A stretch of DNA of 64,000 bases, taken from assembly GCA_017163975.1 (NCBI GenBank), contig JAFFSR010000240.1, positions 124,001-188,000 of the forward strand, given 5' to 3'. This stretch comes from Anastatus disparis. Taxonomy: Eukaryota; Arthropoda; Insecta; Hymenoptera; Eupelmidae. Of this stretch, positions 35,613 through 45,251 are shown one piece after another. A program made the translations under genes and the position numbers. The notes beneath the pieces were generated by a model. It was given only the letters and a program-made list of their open reading frames with translations. It ran no database searches and was not told the origin of the DNA. Numbering within the stretch: position 1 is the stretch's first letter; each line of letters begins with the position of its first letter.

Positions 35613-35678
35613 CTGTTCTTGTTGGTAATATTCTTGTTTCTCTTTGAGCAGGAAGGCGTATACTTTGAAATCAGAGTT
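35613..35678 (-). CDS. Candidate 66-bp host microexon, gene unknown
   Basis: On the minus strand the segment is preceded by CTATGTTAACAG and followed by GTAACC, so both splice dinucleotides are in place. The 66 bp are exactly 22 codons with no stop and include FKVYAFLLKEKQEYYQQ. Codons such as GCC TTC CTG CTC are unlike the AT-rich surroundings, which suggests selection on protein sequence. Phase would be 0 at both sides. The peptide is charged and helix-prone and would be an in-frame insert in a larger protein. I do not recognise the gene and see no neighbouring exons, which is normal if introns are tens of kilobases. The upstream tract is not pyrimidine-rich, which weakens the call. Confidence 0.4.
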
Positions 35679-37419
35679 CTGTTAACATAGTTACACATGT
35701 TACGCGTTCACAAGCGATAAATTTATCGTCACAATTTTTAAATCGAGTCGATTTTATAATATAAAATAAAAATTTAGATTAAAGTATTATTGTATTCGTT
35801 GAATGATTTTGATATGTAAATATGATAATTTTCAATTTAGTGTACACTTTTGATGTTTTTACCTGATTATACTGATAAACAAAACAAATTAATCTTTAGC
35901 AAGCCAAAAAGCCAATAAATTTACTCTATTCATGATTGACACTGCAAGTATTATATGAGATATAATTTTTATGCATTTTCTTAGAGGAATCATAAATCTC
36001 GGACGTCGATCATTCAAAGTTTAAGTTTCTTCAAAACTCTATTATTTTACATGCCCTCTTTTGTAAAAACTCATAACATTTTAATATATAAATAGATAAT
36101 CATGTCAAATGCGCAAATAATTAGTAATAATTTCATAAGTAAAAAAATAATGTTTTTAATACAAATAAGATCATCATTTTATGTCTACAGAATAATATCA
36201 AATATATAAATCATTATTTTTCTTTTTAAGTTTTTCAAAACTTTTTATGACATTTAGCTAGAAGTTTAAAAACGTCTAATTTTCCCATTAAGAATTGTAA
36301 CTAAAAAAGAAGAAAGTGTAAAAAGAAAATACAAGTGTATTTTTAATGTGCAGCAGGAAGGTAATTCGCGAATCTCTTCGCTTCCTCTTTTGATCGTAAC
36401 AAACCAGTTTATTTTAAAAACTAAACTTTTAGCCAAATCTAGTACACACGTGACGTTTGTAACATTCTCTTTCTCTCTAAAACATGCGAATCTTTCGTTC
36501 CCTTTTTTTCTTAAATGAACCAAAAGCGTCATAGTCTAGTTACTCAGGATTAGAGCGATGTTATAGATAATCGACTATATATACATAATTATATGACATA
36601 TAATTATGTATATATAGCAGTGCTCTAGATACAATAATAGCTATTGGCATGGAATTTAATTAGGATAGATATTTTTGAGGCATTAAATTTTATTATATTT
36701 AAAATAATTGCTTGGAAAAATAGCTACTTTTATTTTTTTAAATAAAGTTATAGTTGAATGGTTAAGTAAAATGAAATCCCATTATAAAAGAATGATAGGT
36801 GGAAGTTTGAAGCCGAAAATTTTTTTTTAGGTGAAAGAAAAGCTTTTTAAATGGTTAAAAAAAGCGTTTTTAAATTGTAAATCAAGGTGCTATATTCGAA
36901 TTCTTATGCATAAATAATATAAATTAATTATTAATTAATTATTACACATAAATTGTACAAATTTCTTACGGAATTCTGTAAAAGACACTTCACAATCATC
37001 ATCCTATTGAAAATTTAATTTAATAAATTAAATGAAGTTTTTCATTTCTTTTCTGCAAATAAAAATAATTTTATTTTACTTAAAAAATTTATTTAAATTC
37101 TTTTATCAATTTAAAAGTCTAAATAAACAGAATTTAGATTTTCCAAATCAAAAGCAATCTATCATACGCATTGAACTTTTTAACAAATTCTGTTAAGAGA
37201 ATGTAAAATACTGACATTACAGTTTTCCAAATTTTTGATTCTTAATCGAAAATTTAAAAAATATCTCTATTTTACAGCCATTCAATTTAACTAATGAAAA
37301 AAAAAATAATATAGGGATGTTTTGGAAAATTTTTTAATAAGAATTAAAAATACAGGAAACTGCAATGTCGGTAATTATGTATGAATTATATGCCCTATTA
37401 CATTACCAATATATCTATA
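35679..37419. other. AT-rich non-coding stretch
   Basis: It contains one perfect 43-bp palindrome (listed) and a mildly GC-richer patch at 36350-36510 with CACACGTGACGT. The minus frame at 36266-36532 has no recognisable motif. No genes called. Confidence 0.35.
36575..36617. repeat. Perfect 43-bp palindrome
   Basis: 21-bp arms (beginning CTATATATACATAATTATAT) around a single A. Able to extrude as a cruciform. Confidence 0.95.
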
Positions 37420-37456
37420 GAGGTCGTCAGTGGCTCAGTCGGTAGAGCGATGGATT
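37420..37456 (+). mobile_element. tRNA-derived SINE, 5' part
   Basis: TGGCTCAGTCGG (37431-37442) is a good RNA polymerase III A box followed by TAGAGC, as in tRNA D-arms. The sequence breaks off at 37456 where a LINE is inserted and resumes at 41273 with the B box. Acceptor-stem pairing is poor, so this is a tRNA-derived SINE head rather than a working tRNA gene. Confidence 0.75.
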
Positions 37457-38161
37457 GATTCGCCTCTGAGCGTTCGTCAAGGTAAGACGTCCGAGTGTGG
37501 GTCTCGTGCGCTCTCATCAAGTTATTGTGCGCGGATGAATTCTTTTATTTTGCCTTTTGCAAAGACTCAATAAAGCCAGTTGAATTGGTTAATTAATTCC
37601 AGTGTATAGAACTTTTATTTAATTTATAAAAACAATCTTAGACACGCGAAATGTCGCAGTCGAGCGGAGGAGAGGGTTATGGCAAAAGAAAGCAAGACTC
37701 ATCTATAAACATGGCGGATCATAATGATCAAACTCAAATTAAAAAAATGACTATTAGAAAGAATGCTGACACATACGCCATAGAAAAGGATTATCAAAAA
37801 GCCCTCAAGGAAATGGGTATCAAGAAACAAAGCCTCATAAAACCTAATTTGAACGCTGTTAACAACAGGAACATCACAGCAACGCCAATAGTTGCCGGCG
37901 TGACAGACAACCAAAACGCTACCAAAGATACGCAATCAATGGAAACTACAACAGAAGAAAAACAAAAGGACAACGAATCTAATGCCAACGTTACTTCAGA
38001 TAATAACTCTTGGTTATACCCAAAAAAAACCATTAAAGGAACCCAGTCGTATAGCGACATTACTGACACACAGGGACAACCCATAACAAAGAACAGATTC
38101 GCGCCACTGTCAAATCTCATAACCTCTCTAAAGGAGAAAGACAAATCCAATGTAACGGCTA

Positions 38162-38533
38162 CACTGAAAAACTTTCGGCTTGCAAGATGCCCTTCTCTCT
38201 GAGTATGCCAGCGCCACGCAATCAGTGCGGATAGTGTGCTGAATACGAATTGTCTAATGCTCCGATCATCTGGGCATAACGCTGCATGAACAAACCTGCG
38301 CGTCACATGTGCCGTATCGGCGCAAGAGAAACTCGAATCTGAGTAACTGTTACTCCGATTGCGCGTATAACTCGAGACTTGACGAATCGGCGCTTCACAT
38401 AACCTTCATATATACAGGTAGCACCAAGAGTCTTTCTGTGTAATGCTCCGATGGCGCGTATAACTGACGATACCACGAATCGGCGCTGCACATAAACTTT
38501 GAGTATAGAGGGTGCGCCGAAAGTTTTTCAGTG
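38162..38533. mobile_element. 372-bp DNA element, CACTG ends, TA duplication
   Basis: Perfect 18-bp inverted ends CACTGAAAAACTTTCGGC, flanked by TA (38160-38161 and 38534-38535). Removing it with one TA restores the ORF1 frame (VTATHSADV). The interior is GC-rich and contains a tandem pair of about 93 bp with TCCGATxGCGCGTATAACT and CGAATCGGCGCT (38354 and 38447). TA duplication with CACTG/CAGTG ends suits a Tc1/mariner-type non-autonomous element; CACTA-type is less likely because of the 2-bp TA. Confidence 0.85.
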
Positions 38534-38875
38534 TACGCACTCCGCAGATGTGAAACCGAGAAGGCCACCGCCATTGTTTTGCAAGCACGACTCCACTAAA
38601 GTATTAATAAATATTCTCAGTAAAGCTGCGGATAAAAATTCATTCTACCTAAAAGATTGCCAAGATGGCCAGCAAACCATAATAGCTACTAGTAACGAGG
38701 TCTTTAAAGCTATAAAAGAACAACTGATAAAAGACAATGTTCACTTCTATACGTACACTATAAAAGCTGACAAAAATAAATTATTAGTCCTAAAAGGCCT
38801 CAATGAAGACTTTACGATGGAAGAAATAAAGGAAGACATAATAAGTCGCAGCATCCCAGACGTCAAAATAGTTAA

Positions 38876-39597
38876 GGATGTTCAATGGTGTCATGCGGGG
38901 AGGTGAAGAGTCAGAGGGGTACCCTATGCTTTAACATAGGAAAGAAGAATCGCTGCCAACTTAAAGTAATGAAATATTTTTCAACAAAAAGTTCTTTGAA
39001 TGGCACTTGGAGATGAAATATATTATTCAAATTAAATTTAAACGTTTTTATTTAATAAATAAAACATTTTAAAATGTTATTTAATTTATTATAAATTAAT
39101 TTAAGTTCGGTAATATGTTGAATGAAATTTGGCAACACAGTGCTTCTATTTGTAGGTTAAGTTTAGCAGAAAAATATTATCTTTCAATTCAAAACTTATG
39201 TTATATATACGCAACGTTGCCAAATCTTTTACGTAGCAGTAGCGGGTTTTCAAAAATTAATTCTTACTTTAACTTAAACTTTGGAAATCTCTGTCAATTT
39301 TCCTGAAAGGTATATAAAAAACTATATGAAATGAATCCTTAGATAGTATACTTTCATAATATCTAAATTTTAATTTGATCTGTTAACTTTTGTGACAGAA
39401 ATTTATATAAAACGCAATCAATTCTCAGATCACCCATAAGAGCCCATGTTATTTTTCGTATTTTTAACATTAAATTTCTCGAAAAAACATGCGGAATAAA
39501 ATATGGAAAAAAATTGAGGTACTTTAATTTAATATAATAAATCATATTTTAAAATTTCAAAGCATTCTGTTAACTTATACGTAACCATTGAACATCC
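38876..39597. mobile_element. 722-bp DNA element with TTAA duplication
   Basis: Inverted ends GGATGTTCAATGGT, flanked by TTAA (38872-38875 and 39598-39601). Removing it with one TTAA gives codons for IVKIEKLK and restores ORF1. TTAA sites are used by piggyBac and Kolobok families; ends starting GG favour Kolobok-like, but this is a guess. The interior is AT-rich and without a transposase; the frame at 39115-39306 has no motif. Confidence 0.8.
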
Positions 39598-40201
39598 TTA
39601 AGATCGAGAAATTGAAAGTTAGTGAAACATGTCCGCAAAAAAATAACATTCTCGCACATTTCTCTAGTGATAGCGTAATCAAAAACATCACTAAAATTAA
39701 CAGTCTTCTCAACCTGAAAATTCGTTGGGAGCCGTATAGGAAAAACCGTATATTCCGATGTCACCGATGCCAACGAGTCGGGCATTCCAGTATTAATTGT
39801 AACTTGCCTTTTCGCTGCGTCAAATGTAAAGAGCAGCATGACCCCGGCCATTACTCACGAAAAAAAGAAGAACAAGAGTCGCCACCTTACTGCGTAAACT
39901 GCAACGGGACACACAGCCAACTATAGAGGATGCACATACATGAAATTCGCGCAATCAGTTATAAAAAATAACAAGATGGAAACTTCTCGATCTAATAAAC
40001 CAACCAACTTCACAAGAACCAATGTCTCCTATGCAGAAGCAACAACTATTGGAAGAACAGGATTTTCGAACAATCATAATTATAATAATACTCATACATC
40101 TAATCACGTAACAAATGACGGTTTGTATTCTAACGAAAAAAATATCACAGAAAAATTAGAAAATCTTATTAATACTTTTAAAATCGAAATTCCTAATACT
40201 A

Positions 40202-40431
40202 CCGTAAAGGACGTAGTTCCTGATCAGGGCGTAATTTCTGATCATTATTTATTATAAATCATAATCTTTAAGATTCTAGTAGGAAAAACCTTTTTTTAAT
40301 TTATGAGGAAAAGTAGATTGAGCATAAGAAATGCTTCGTTTGTGTGAAAAAGAAATATACTTTTACTTTTTTACATGTAAATATGTGATCAGAAATACCT
40401 CTTAGGTGATCAGAAATTACGTCCTTCACGG
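40202..40431. mobile_element. 230-bp MITE, CCGTRAAGGACGTA ends, TA duplication
   Basis: Inverted ends CCGTAAAGGACGTAGTTCCT (left) and CCGTGAAGGACGTAATTTCT (right, reverse complement), each followed by TGATCA and a second, shorter copy of the same motif. Flanked by TA (40200-40201 and 40432-40433). Excision restores the ORF1 frame (IPNTIFAQNN) down to TAA 40532. Confidence 0.85.
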
Positions 40432-40554
40432 TATATTTGCGCAAAACAATTTTATCAATAGTCAATTAAATAAGCAAAATGAAAAAATCAATTTTATACT
40501 CGATAATCTTAACCTACAATGGCAGGAACAATAAAAACATTAAAAACATAAAAA

Positions 40555-40740
40555 CATTAAATATATTATCGGTCAATGTATACTCGACAATCACAAAACT
40601 ACGCAGACACAATTTACTGTAGAATTTATTAAACCAGTGTATACACATATAATATTGCTTTGCGAAACCAAAATAAACAATAAACATAAAGTCGCGTTCA
40701 AAGATTGCAAAATTAAAGAGAGAAAAACATTAGTGAATCA
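40555..40740 (+). pseudogene. LINE ORF2, N-terminal endonuclease fragment
   Basis: LNILSVNVYSTITKLRRHNL at the start of the frame, then after a frameshift EFIKPVYTHIILLCETKINN and KHKVAFKDCKI. This is the start of an AP-type endonuclease (ILLCETK with the catalytic Glu). Coding sequence ends near 40740; the reverse transcriptase is missing, so the copy carries a large internal deletion. Confidence 0.65.
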
Positions 40741-41257
40741 CTAATAATAAATTATTAGAAGAAAGCCGAAAAAGGACGAAAAGAAAAAACTAAATACAAT
40801 TTAAAATAAATCTTTACCGTCTATCAGACAAAATAGTAAAAATGTAAAGAGAATTACTGTCAACGTAACACGTATTGTTAGCATAATACCTTTGTAAATA
40901 GTGTAAATAATATATAAAAATTTAGTTTAAAAATTTTTAGAAGTAAGTCTTAACACATCACATCATTAGCTGGTTTTCATTCAGTTTTTTCCAGCAAACA
41001 CATTACAAACCATCGATCGGCCAAAATTTTCCATATGCAACATACTCGGTCTTTCTAATTTAGTGCATAAATTTAACCCCACTGAAATAATATCGACGAG
41101 TCCTTCTATACGAAAGGCATTAAGATAATGTATGTACACCTGCGATAAATTTTTCGAAGCTGTATAACCATTGTATTTAAGTTAAGTTGTATTTGTTTGT
41201 ATAACTGTAAAAAATTTTCAATGTAATAAGCATTAATAAATAAATATTCAAAAAAAA
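40741..41257 (+). other. LINE 3' region and A-rich tail
   Basis: No coding motif recognised. It ends TAATAAGCATTAATAAATAA...AAAAAAA directly before the target duplication, as expected for the 3' untranslated region of a Jockey-like LINE. Confidence 0.5.
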
Positions 41258-41272
41258 GTAGAGCGATGGATT

Positions 41273-41430
41273 TGTAATCTTGAAGTCCTGAGTTCGAATC
41301 CCGCTCTCGCTTAATTGATACAAGCACCACTGTATGTTACATGTGCTTTGTTCAAAAACACACTGACGACCTTCGTCGCTAAGCAGCAATCGCACTGATA
41401 TCATAAATACAGCGACGTTAAATTAAAAAA
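41273..41430 (+). mobile_element. tRNA-derived SINE, 3' part
   Basis: It continues the tRNA-like head: TTTGTAATCTTGAAGTC resembles a tRNA-Thr(TGT) anticodon region, and GAGTTCGAATCC (41290-41301) is a B box. The SINE body follows, ending CAGCGACGTTAAATTAAAAAA. Flanks ATATATCTA (37409) and ATAATATCTA (41429) may be the SINE's own diverged target duplication. Confidence 0.75.
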
Positions 41431-42379
41431 AATATATATAATATCTAAAAGTATTATTATACATGCGTGAACCAGTGTACATATTAATTCAGATCGTATG
41501 AATATTTTTTTATTTTAAATAAATAGTTTATTTGTTACACACAAATACTTTATCAATTCAAATAAATATTTATTTTGATCTACAAAGCTTGATATTCAAA
41601 TTAAATGATTATTTATTTATCTTGAATGAATATTTTATCGATAGAACTAAATAATTGATTTCTTAAACAAATAATTTATTAATTTAAATAAATATTTATT
41701 TCGATCTACAAAGCTTAATATTCAAATTAAATGAATATTTATTTACCTTGAAGAAGTATTTTATTAATAAAACTAAATAGTTTATTTATTTTAAATAATT
41801 TTTTATTTAAAACAAAAAATGTCTTTATTTAAATCAAATAAATTTTTTAGTTAGTACATGTCGTCAAAATTATTTAGTCAATTTAAATAAATTTTTGTCA
41901 ATATGACGAAATTTTTTTTTCAGTGTATAAATGAGAATTCTGTATTTTTCATTGATTTTTTATAAACATTACTAATTTGTTTATTAAGGAAATCCTTCTT
42001 ATGAAAGTGGAAAATTTATTTGAAAATCAGGCGTTTTCTAAAGGTTAATACAAAAGTAGAAATATGATACGAATAATAAATATATTTATTATTATATATA
42101 ATAAACAAAAATAAAAAGTTCTTATATCATTTAACATAACTTTTAATAAGACTAGACCAAATCATTGCTTTAGTTTTTGAAATATTCATCTTTAAATTTT
42201 ATATTATTACCATTTAAAATTATTCATTTCTTAGATAGCAAAATTATAATGCAAAAAATAAATAAAATAATCATTGTATACTTGAGCAATTATTTTTAAG
42301 TCACTCAGATATCGTTGTGGTTAAAATGAATTTTAAAAAGAAATAAAAATAAAAGTTTATATAAAATAAAATCGTCAAA
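41431..42379. other. AT-rich stretch
   Basis: Apart from the 126-bp tandem pair at 41551-41805 (listed), no feature recognised. Confidence 0.35.
41551..41805. repeat. Tandem pair of a 126-bp AT-rich unit
   Basis: GATCTACAAAGCTTGATATT at 41577 recurs as GATCTACAAAGCTTAATATT at 41703, with matching flanks (CAAATTAAATGA, TATTTATTTA, AGAACTAAATA/AAAACTAAATA). Confidence 0.8.
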
Positions 42380-42515
42380 TAATAGTATATTACGATACGG
42401 GCGACTTAAATCACCTATTATTACACGGCGAAGTTAGAGCCCGAGCGTCAGCGAGGGTCCTAACGCCGTGTAATAATAGGTGAATTTAAGTCGCGAGTAT
42501 CGTATACTATTTTAT
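42380..42515. mobile_element. 136-bp palindromic MITE
   Basis: AATAGTATATTACGATACGG, then GCGACTTAAATCACC and TATTATTACACGGCG, mirrors CGCCGTGTAATAATAGGTGA and TTTAAGTCGCGAGTATCGTATACTATT. The short GC-rich centre (CCCGAGCGTCAGCGAGG) resembles the layout of the 18.5-kb element. Confidence 0.8.
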
Positions 42516-42764
42516 AGCTCGAGTGATTTAAATCCGCCGCACTACATCTATACTCTCAAAATTCAATAATAAACAAAGGCTATGCACTCCACGAATGATA
42601 ATTCATTAAAAAAACAAATTCCATATACCAGCAAAACTAGGCATTCAACGAATGATAAATCGTAAAAGAAAAGCAAAAACTGCAAAAAAGCAAAATTTAA
42701 GCACTTCGCGAATAATAAATAATTTTATGTTTTATATATAAAAAAATATATAAAACATGAAATA

Positions 42765-42921
42765 CCCTGGTAGAAATGTGAGCATTAAAAATGGTGTGTA
42801 TACAAATTTGAGGTTATTAGTTATAAAAATGCCAAATAAATGGCCAATAAATGTTAAAAAAAGCGTTTTCATTTCTACTGGCCAAAAAATGGTAAAAAAA
42901 ACGTTTCAATTTCCACCAGGG
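42765..42921. mobile_element. 157-bp MITE, CCCTGGTAGAAAT family, copy 2
   Basis: Ends CCCTGGTAGAAAT and ATTTCCACCAGGG, flanked by TA (42763-42764 and 42922-42923). An internal ATTTCTACTGGCC resembles a second end, hinting at a rearranged or composite copy. Same family as 21798-21893. Confidence 0.8.
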
Positions 42922-43147
42922 TAACATTATGTCAAACTGTTGAAATTAATTCTGTAATAATAAAAATCTAAATTTCCTTTCATATATGTATTAGGGGCGT
43001 AGGAGCAACTATTGGTAACTTATGTATTGTATTAGCAGTTGCGTTTAGGGGAATCACAGACGCGACGGAGTCTTAGAGCATCGAAATGACTACCTCTTCG
43101 CTTCACATGTTACACTGATATTAACTTTGGTTTTACACATATTTTAC

Positions 43148-43258
43148 ACACTTATAATTGTTATTTATTTGGAAAAATATTTGCAATAATCTACACCTTA
43201 TTATTATCGATGAATAAACTCTTAAAAATAATCCAGATATCAAAATATCGCTTATTAT
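43148..43258 (-). repeat. Dispersed repeat copy B
   Basis: Reverse complement of the 14220-14335 segment with moderate divergence; shared core TTGCAATAATCTACACCTTA. Confidence 0.6.
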
Positions 43259-43378
43259 AAGTGCGTGATTTAAGTGAATTCAGCATCATATTCATTATTG
43301 AACAGCGTAAAAATTTATCGTTTAACTCTCGGCTCGGCGGGATTTAAGCGCGGATTTAAATCACGCAGTGCTATAAAA

Positions 43379-44057
43379 AAACTTATCAAGTTTTCTTTGA
43401 AGTTGATCTATATTTATTTATTTAATGAAATTATGAAAGAGATTTGTATAAATTATCTGTATAAATTCTTTTCATAATGAAAGGGATTTATACAGTTTTT
43501 GAGAATCCAAAAATACAATTTGTCGTAATAATGACAACAAAGTTTAATTTATATTTTATATAACTTTTAAAAATTTTGAAATTTTTTAAACGATTTGTAA
43601 CGAAAAATAATTTTACATCAAAGCATATAACAGATTTAAATTTTAACTGACACATGGAGACCTTTTTACTCAAGGTTTATTTAAACTCAAAAATAAAAAC
43701 TTTTTATCAAATGATTGTACACGGCACAATAGTTTTACCAATTTACTATATTTTACCAATGATTTTGTTTATAAATTAATAAATACATAGAGAAAAAAAA
43801 TTAGGGAGTTGTTACACATAAAAGTATTTATTTATTTTTTAAAATTTTTTGTATATTTAATCATGAAAAATGTTATTTTTATTTGATTATTAAACCTCTA
43901 GAGAATTTTTTAATTGAATATTAACCAATCTACAGTACAAAATATGAAATTTGTATGATTTATTATACTTAAAAATATAGTGTGCATCAGAATATATCAA
44001 CATTATTTTTATTCATTGTGCTTCTTAGTTTTAAATATTGTACAATTATAATGTTAC
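43379..44057. other. AT-rich non-coding stretch
   Basis: No gene or element end recognised. Confidence 0.35.
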
Positions 44058-44485
44058 TAACTAGGAGAGTGTCACACCTCCGGATCACGGATTTTGCTCA
44101 AACTTCGGAATAAGTTTTCAGATGACAGAATATGAAAAAAAACTAAATTTATAGTCACAAATACTCAATATTTCTTTAGTTACAGTCAATTAAAGAAAAT
44201 CACTAAAAAAGTTACTAGATTTTTAAACGCATATAGTTCTTTAGCATTAATAGCTAGAAGCTTGAAACTTTTTTTAAATTAAAGCTGAGCTCAAATCCTT
44301 TCGAAACAGTAGTTACAGCATATCAAAATATTATTTTTTCCCAAAATTAGAGTGTTATAAAGATTGGACCTGAATTTTCTTTTTAAAACATTAATTAATA
44401 ATAAAAGCTGAAATTAGGTCCAATCTTTATTACGCTCTAACTTTGGGAAAAAATAATATTTTGATTCTGCTATAACTACTTTTTC

Positions 44486-44864
44486 TGTGCGCGGTGGTGT
44501 AAAGAGCGCGGTGGTGTAATGGATAGAGCTCTTGCCTTCAACGCGGAGGGCATGGGTTCGAATCCTGGCCAGGTACCTCTAACTTTTTTTTCGAAAGAAA
44601 GTAAGTGTATGTGCCATTTATATCGCGACTCTTTAAAAAATCCGACCTCATTGGGTATCGGTTGATTGTTGGTTACAAAAGTGGCTGACCATCCATCGGT
44701 AGTCAAAGTTTTCGGTATGGTGGGTCTGACAGTCCTAGCCTGATGTAATGTGTTAAACAGATGCCGGGCGGGGGACTCCCTCGACTTCACCATATAAAAA
44801 AGGTTAATCATATAGAGGACAATATCCTTTATATATTAATCTTTAAAAAAAAAAAAAAAAAAAA
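44486..44864 (+). mobile_element. tRNA-derived SINE with poly(A) tail
   Basis: A box TGGTGTAATGG (44512-44522), perfect B box GGTTCGAATCC (44555-44565), a 270-bp body and a long A tail (44844-44865). Flanked by a perfect 14-bp duplication ATAACTACTTTTTC (44472-44485 and 44865-44878). The first 14 bp are duplicated (GCGCGGTGGTGTAA twice), an unusual 5' end. The family differs from the SINE at 37.4/41.3 kb. The minus open frame at 44476-44811 is incidental. Confidence 0.9.
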
Positions 44865-44919
44865 ATAACTACTTTTTCGAAAGGATTTGAGCTCAGCTTT
44901 AATTTAAAAAAAAAGTTTC

Positions 44920-45251
44920 CCACGGAATGAAACAGGGCGCCGGCTGGCCCCAACTAGTTGCCAGAAAGCCTAACAGGGCCCTCCTAGGCAAACGTGTGAA
45001 GGATGGCGCGTGTAACGGCAGCGAGGCCCTAAGGCAACGTCTTCTCGTAAATCATACTATAAGATAAACTATACAAAGTTAAATTTTGGTAAGGAAAAGC
45101 AATGTATAGTTTGTGTTGACGCATGCGCATATCATCGTAAAAGGCTGCGCTTGCGCCGTGTGTTACCCCCGTTACAAAATCAGCGTGACGCCGGCGCCTA
45201 TAGAGGGCCTTGTATGCTATCTTGGCTAGCCACGATATCTTTCCGATCGGG
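44920..45251. other. GC-rich 332-bp insert in the foldback right arm
   Basis: The left arm shows the right arm should read AAAGTTTCAAGCTTC; instead AAAGTTTC and TTCAAGCTTC are separated by 332 bp, with TTC possibly duplicated. The insert is far richer in GC and CG than anything nearby. It has weakly similar inverted ends (CCACGGAATGA against CCCGATCGGAAAGA) and a central AACTATACA/TGTATAGTT pair. Origin unknown; perhaps another small DNA element. Confidence 0.5.

Larger units (their letters stand above)
37651..40534 (+). pseudogene. LINE ORF1 (gag-like, CCHC zinc knuckles), interrupted three times
   Basis: ORF1 proteins coat the LINE RNA. Start: ATG 37651 (MSQSSGGEGYGKRKQ). The N-terminal part is hydrophilic and Thr/Asn-rich to VTA at 38152-38160; the frame resumes after element 1 with THSADVKPRRPPPLF, runs through NSFYLKDCQDGQ and FTMEEIKEDIISRSIPDVKI, is cut by element 2, resumes KIEKLKVSETCPQKN then IRWEPYRKNRIFRCHRCQRV. 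Zinc knuckles: CHRCQRVGHSSINC, CVKCKEQHDPGHY (final Cys lost) and CVNCNGTHS. A frameshift near 39920 is needed to read NYRGCTYMKFAQS; element 3 then splits the coiled-coil-like tail, which ends at TAA 40532-40534. The three insertions do not shift the frame once removed; the knuckle-3 frameshift is the only other break. Confidence 0.8.
37457..41257 (+). mobile_element. Jockey-like LINE inserted in the SINE
   Basis: The element is bounded by a perfect 15-bp direct repeat, GTAGAGCGATGGATT, at 37442-37456 and 41258-41272, the target-site duplication. It ends with an A-rich tail (TTCAAAAAAA). It contains a 5' leader, ORF1 (37651-40534) with three inserted DNA elements, the start of ORF2, and a 3' region; most of ORF2 is deleted. 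The 5' leader appears complete, since the duplication abuts it directly. Confidence 0.85.
42513..43378. mobile_element. Candidate 870-bp element with GTGATTTAAATCCGC ends
   Basis: TATAGCTCGAGTGATTTAAA, then TCCGC, at the left is mirrored near 43350-43378 (GCGGATTTAAATCACGCAGT then GCTATA). It contains the CCCTGG MITE (42765-42921) and copy B of a dispersed repeat (43148-43258). No protein. Borders are approximate, and the left edge abuts the preceding palindrome. Confidence 0.45.

Noticed and set aside
36266..36532. 88-residue minus-strand gene
   Set aside because: No recognisable motif, starts beside a palindrome, composition typical of chance frames.
37420..37456. Functional tRNA gene
   Set aside because: A good A box is present, but the acceptor stem does not pair and the molecule is split by a LINE; the rejoined sequence has a SINE-like body.
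37794..38306. 170-residue minus-strand ORF
   Set aside because: Lies antisense to LINE ORF1 and runs across the border of the inserted CACTG element, so it is a shadow frame.
44512..44580. Functional tRNA gene
   Set aside because: A and B boxes are present but stems pair poorly, and it is followed by a SINE body, poly(A) and flanking duplication.
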